Under the pieces are notes generated by a model that had not been told where the DNA came from, ran no database searches, and saw only the letters and a list, made by a program, of their open reading frames with translations. A DNA stretch of 33,324 nt from Lentinus brumalis (lineage: Eukaryota; Basidiomycota; Agaricomycetes; Polyporales; Polyporaceae), in assembly GCA_001792895.1 (NCBI GenBank), contig MARA01000102.1, positions 1 through 33,324 on the forward strand, read 5' to 3'. Position 1 is the stretch's first letter. The number at the start of each line of letters is the position of its first letter. Shown one piece after another: positions 31,706 through 33,324 of the stretch. The position numbers and the translations under genes were made by a program.

Positions 31706-32396
31706 TGCCTGCATACTACTCACCACCGCTAGAGGCTGTCAGCTTGCAGGAACAATACAAGGAATCAGTACTGTAGAGCATGCAAGCTCCCGTGAGGTAG
31801 GCCGAGGTCCGACATCATCCGCGGAATTTATGTGGGTACCGATCAGTACCTTCTCGAAGCATGGTACGTATTATTCCTCGTTGCTAAGGGTCCCATGCTC
31901 GTGGGCAACCACTCCCTTGGACTGCACATTCAGCAGAATCCCATCCATTGCCATACTGCAAGCCTGCAGTCTTGTAGAGGTATACCATAGTTAATGAGCC
32001 TCAGTCTGAGTGAGAGTTCTTTGTGTGCAGTAGAGCACCAGGGCAACACAGGTCTCTACTATGAACTAGGCTAGCGTAAGTCCCAAGCTGCCCTCGAAAG
32101 ATTTAGGGAAGTTCTACCAGCGCTCCGTTGTGTCGTGCATGCACAGAAGCACCTTGCACCTATCACGTAACCTCTTCAGCAGCTGCGGCGAGATTCTGCG
32201 CCGCACGCTCCCACGGAATATCCAGATAGCCTGACCTAGTTCACGCTTACGTTCTGTTTATATCTTTGGAAACCAGCTTGCATTGACTCCTCGATCTATT
32301 ACACATCATTTACCTCCTAGCTCGGACACTACCGGCAGAATGCACGTCGAGTCTCGACTCGACAGCAAGGCTCCTCCTTCAACCTTACTACTCACC

Positions 32397-33324
32397 ATGT
32401 CCCCGCCCACGCCGAGACCATTCACCTCCCGACCTCGCCACTACCGACTCCAGCTGCACCGTGGCACCGTCGAGCGCAGGACTCAAGATCCCACTGCTAG
32501 TCAGCTGTCCTCCGCGCGTGGGTCAGCACGCAGTTTTGCCTTCCCTCTCCTGTCTCATCCACTCACCACATCTTCTTCAGCCTCGGGAATTCAGTCTACG
32601 TGAAGCAAAGCTCGTGGCCCATGCCCACGTCAAGATTGACATCAGCGACGCGTCGACGCATGTCAAAAGTCGCGATTCTCTAGAGGTGAGCGTAGTCGCG
32701 GTCTCATCGACCTGGGTTGACTGACCTTCCTTCGTCGCCGGTTACAGGATTACGGCGGCAACCGCTGCCATCCGGGTGACGAACAGCTCCCGCGGCAAGC
32801 TTCAGTCGGGCTCCCTGCGTAAGCCACGGACCTCTTGGCATGGCAACGTTGCAAACCAGCGCATGGGATAAGAGCCAGTGTCTCCTCACCTCAACACGAG
32901 TTCTGGGCCGAGGAGGCATGAGGTAAATCTTCCCATCCTCGGCCGTCGTGCACCTGCTCACCTGTTCGCTTTCAACGTTGACGTGCACATTGCCGAAGAC
33001 ATCTGCCGCCGCTGTGAGCAGCGCAAGAGCGGGTCAAAGGGCTACGCACGGCGTCCTGGACCTATTACTTGCGCAAGTAAGTATTGGGACGTACCTAGCG
33101 TCGGATCGTACATTGTTAACGTGGGTTTGCGACGCAGCAGACTGTCAGTGAGGTCTGCTCGAGAAGCAGCACGCCGTGACGAGCAGAGGTCCTGCGCAGC
33201 GGTGTCTAGACGCTCCCAGTAGTCGCCAGCAAGCTTAAGTAGAGCAGCAAGTCGTCAAGCCCAGATCGCGACAGAAGACGAGCAAGTCCGTGTTCAAGAC
33301 GCGACAGAGCATCCATCCGCGCTC
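32397..33324 (+). CDS. Multi-intron gene of unknown function (unit 3, cut by window end)
   Basis: The start ATG at 32397 has the same context. The exon around 32585-32690 carries the same FSLREAKLVAHAHVK reading and the intron after it has the same donor and acceptor, but about 20 nt of that intron is missing (near 32703) compared with unit 2. An added G makes exon 3 read RCHPGDEQ in place of RCHPVTNS. A base is missing near 33070, next to the conserved GTAAGT donor, and single-base losses near the window end add further frame changes. The gene is truncated by the window. Confidence 0.45.

Larger units (their letters stand above)
23504..33324. repeat. Tandem segmental repeat, unit 3 (partial)
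   Basis: This is the third direct copy, cut by the window end inside the unidentified plus-strand gene, so about 1.6 kb of the unit is missing. It resembles unit 2 in the tRNase Z region and in the sequence matching 16700-17260. It resembles unit 1 across the minus-strand gene at 28645-30299, so its affinity switches along its length. It has its own block of differences at about 25720-25960. Confidence 0.95.

Noticed and set aside
1..33324. rDNA or histone-type tandem array
   Set aside because: The unit size would fit rDNA, but no conserved rRNA segments are seen, and the unit carries spliced protein-coding sequence instead.

Overview
The window is eukaryotic and most likely fungal, with a basidiomycete as the best guess. 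It is GC-rich. Its genes are cut by many short introns (about 50-80 nt) with GTAAGT/GTGAGT/GTACGT donors, CTAAC/CTGAC-like branch sites and NCAG ends. There are no bacterial-style operons or ribosome-binding sites. The one gene I recognise is the N-terminal half of a long-form tRNase Z (RNase Z, ELAC2/Trz1 type) of a fungal kind.

The dominant structure is a direct tandem array of about 2.85 copies of one 11.4-12.1 kb segment: unit 1 at 1-12073, unit 2 at 12074-23503, and unit 3 at 23504-33324, cut by the window end. The unit boundaries are only where the window happens to begin in the cycle. Much of the sequence is almost identical between units, apart from scattered 1-5 nt indels. Two blocks diverge strongly instead: tRNase Z intron 1 in unit 1 (794 nt instead of 132-133 nt) and about 17570-19150 in unit 2.

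Layout of one unit in unit-1 coordinates: tRNase Z N-terminal half on the minus strand (about 470-2560); a divergent spacer; a small spliced plus-strand ORF (2968 onward); a degenerate array of three ~325-bp repeats, each with a perfect hairpin (3779-4750); a short spliced plus-strand ORF (4817-5078) and ambiguous antisense ORFs (5190-5800); an unidentified multi-intron minus-strand gene (5830-7469); poorly resolved sequence with a few open frames (7470-8560); a conserved, hairpin-rich, gene-free segment (8590-8900); and an unidentified multi-intron plus-strand gene (9597-11797). This last gene runs tail to tail into the next unit's tRNase Z.

The genes I could trace carry frameshifts, stops or a lost start in the units I checked, and the breaks usually differ from unit to unit. 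At several breaks another unit is open. This is either recent tandem duplication with independent decay or residual indel error in a long-read assembly, and the sequence alone cannot separate these. I see no rRNA, tRNA, CRISPR array, recognisable transposase or virus gene. Apart from tRNase Z, I could not assign a function to any gene.
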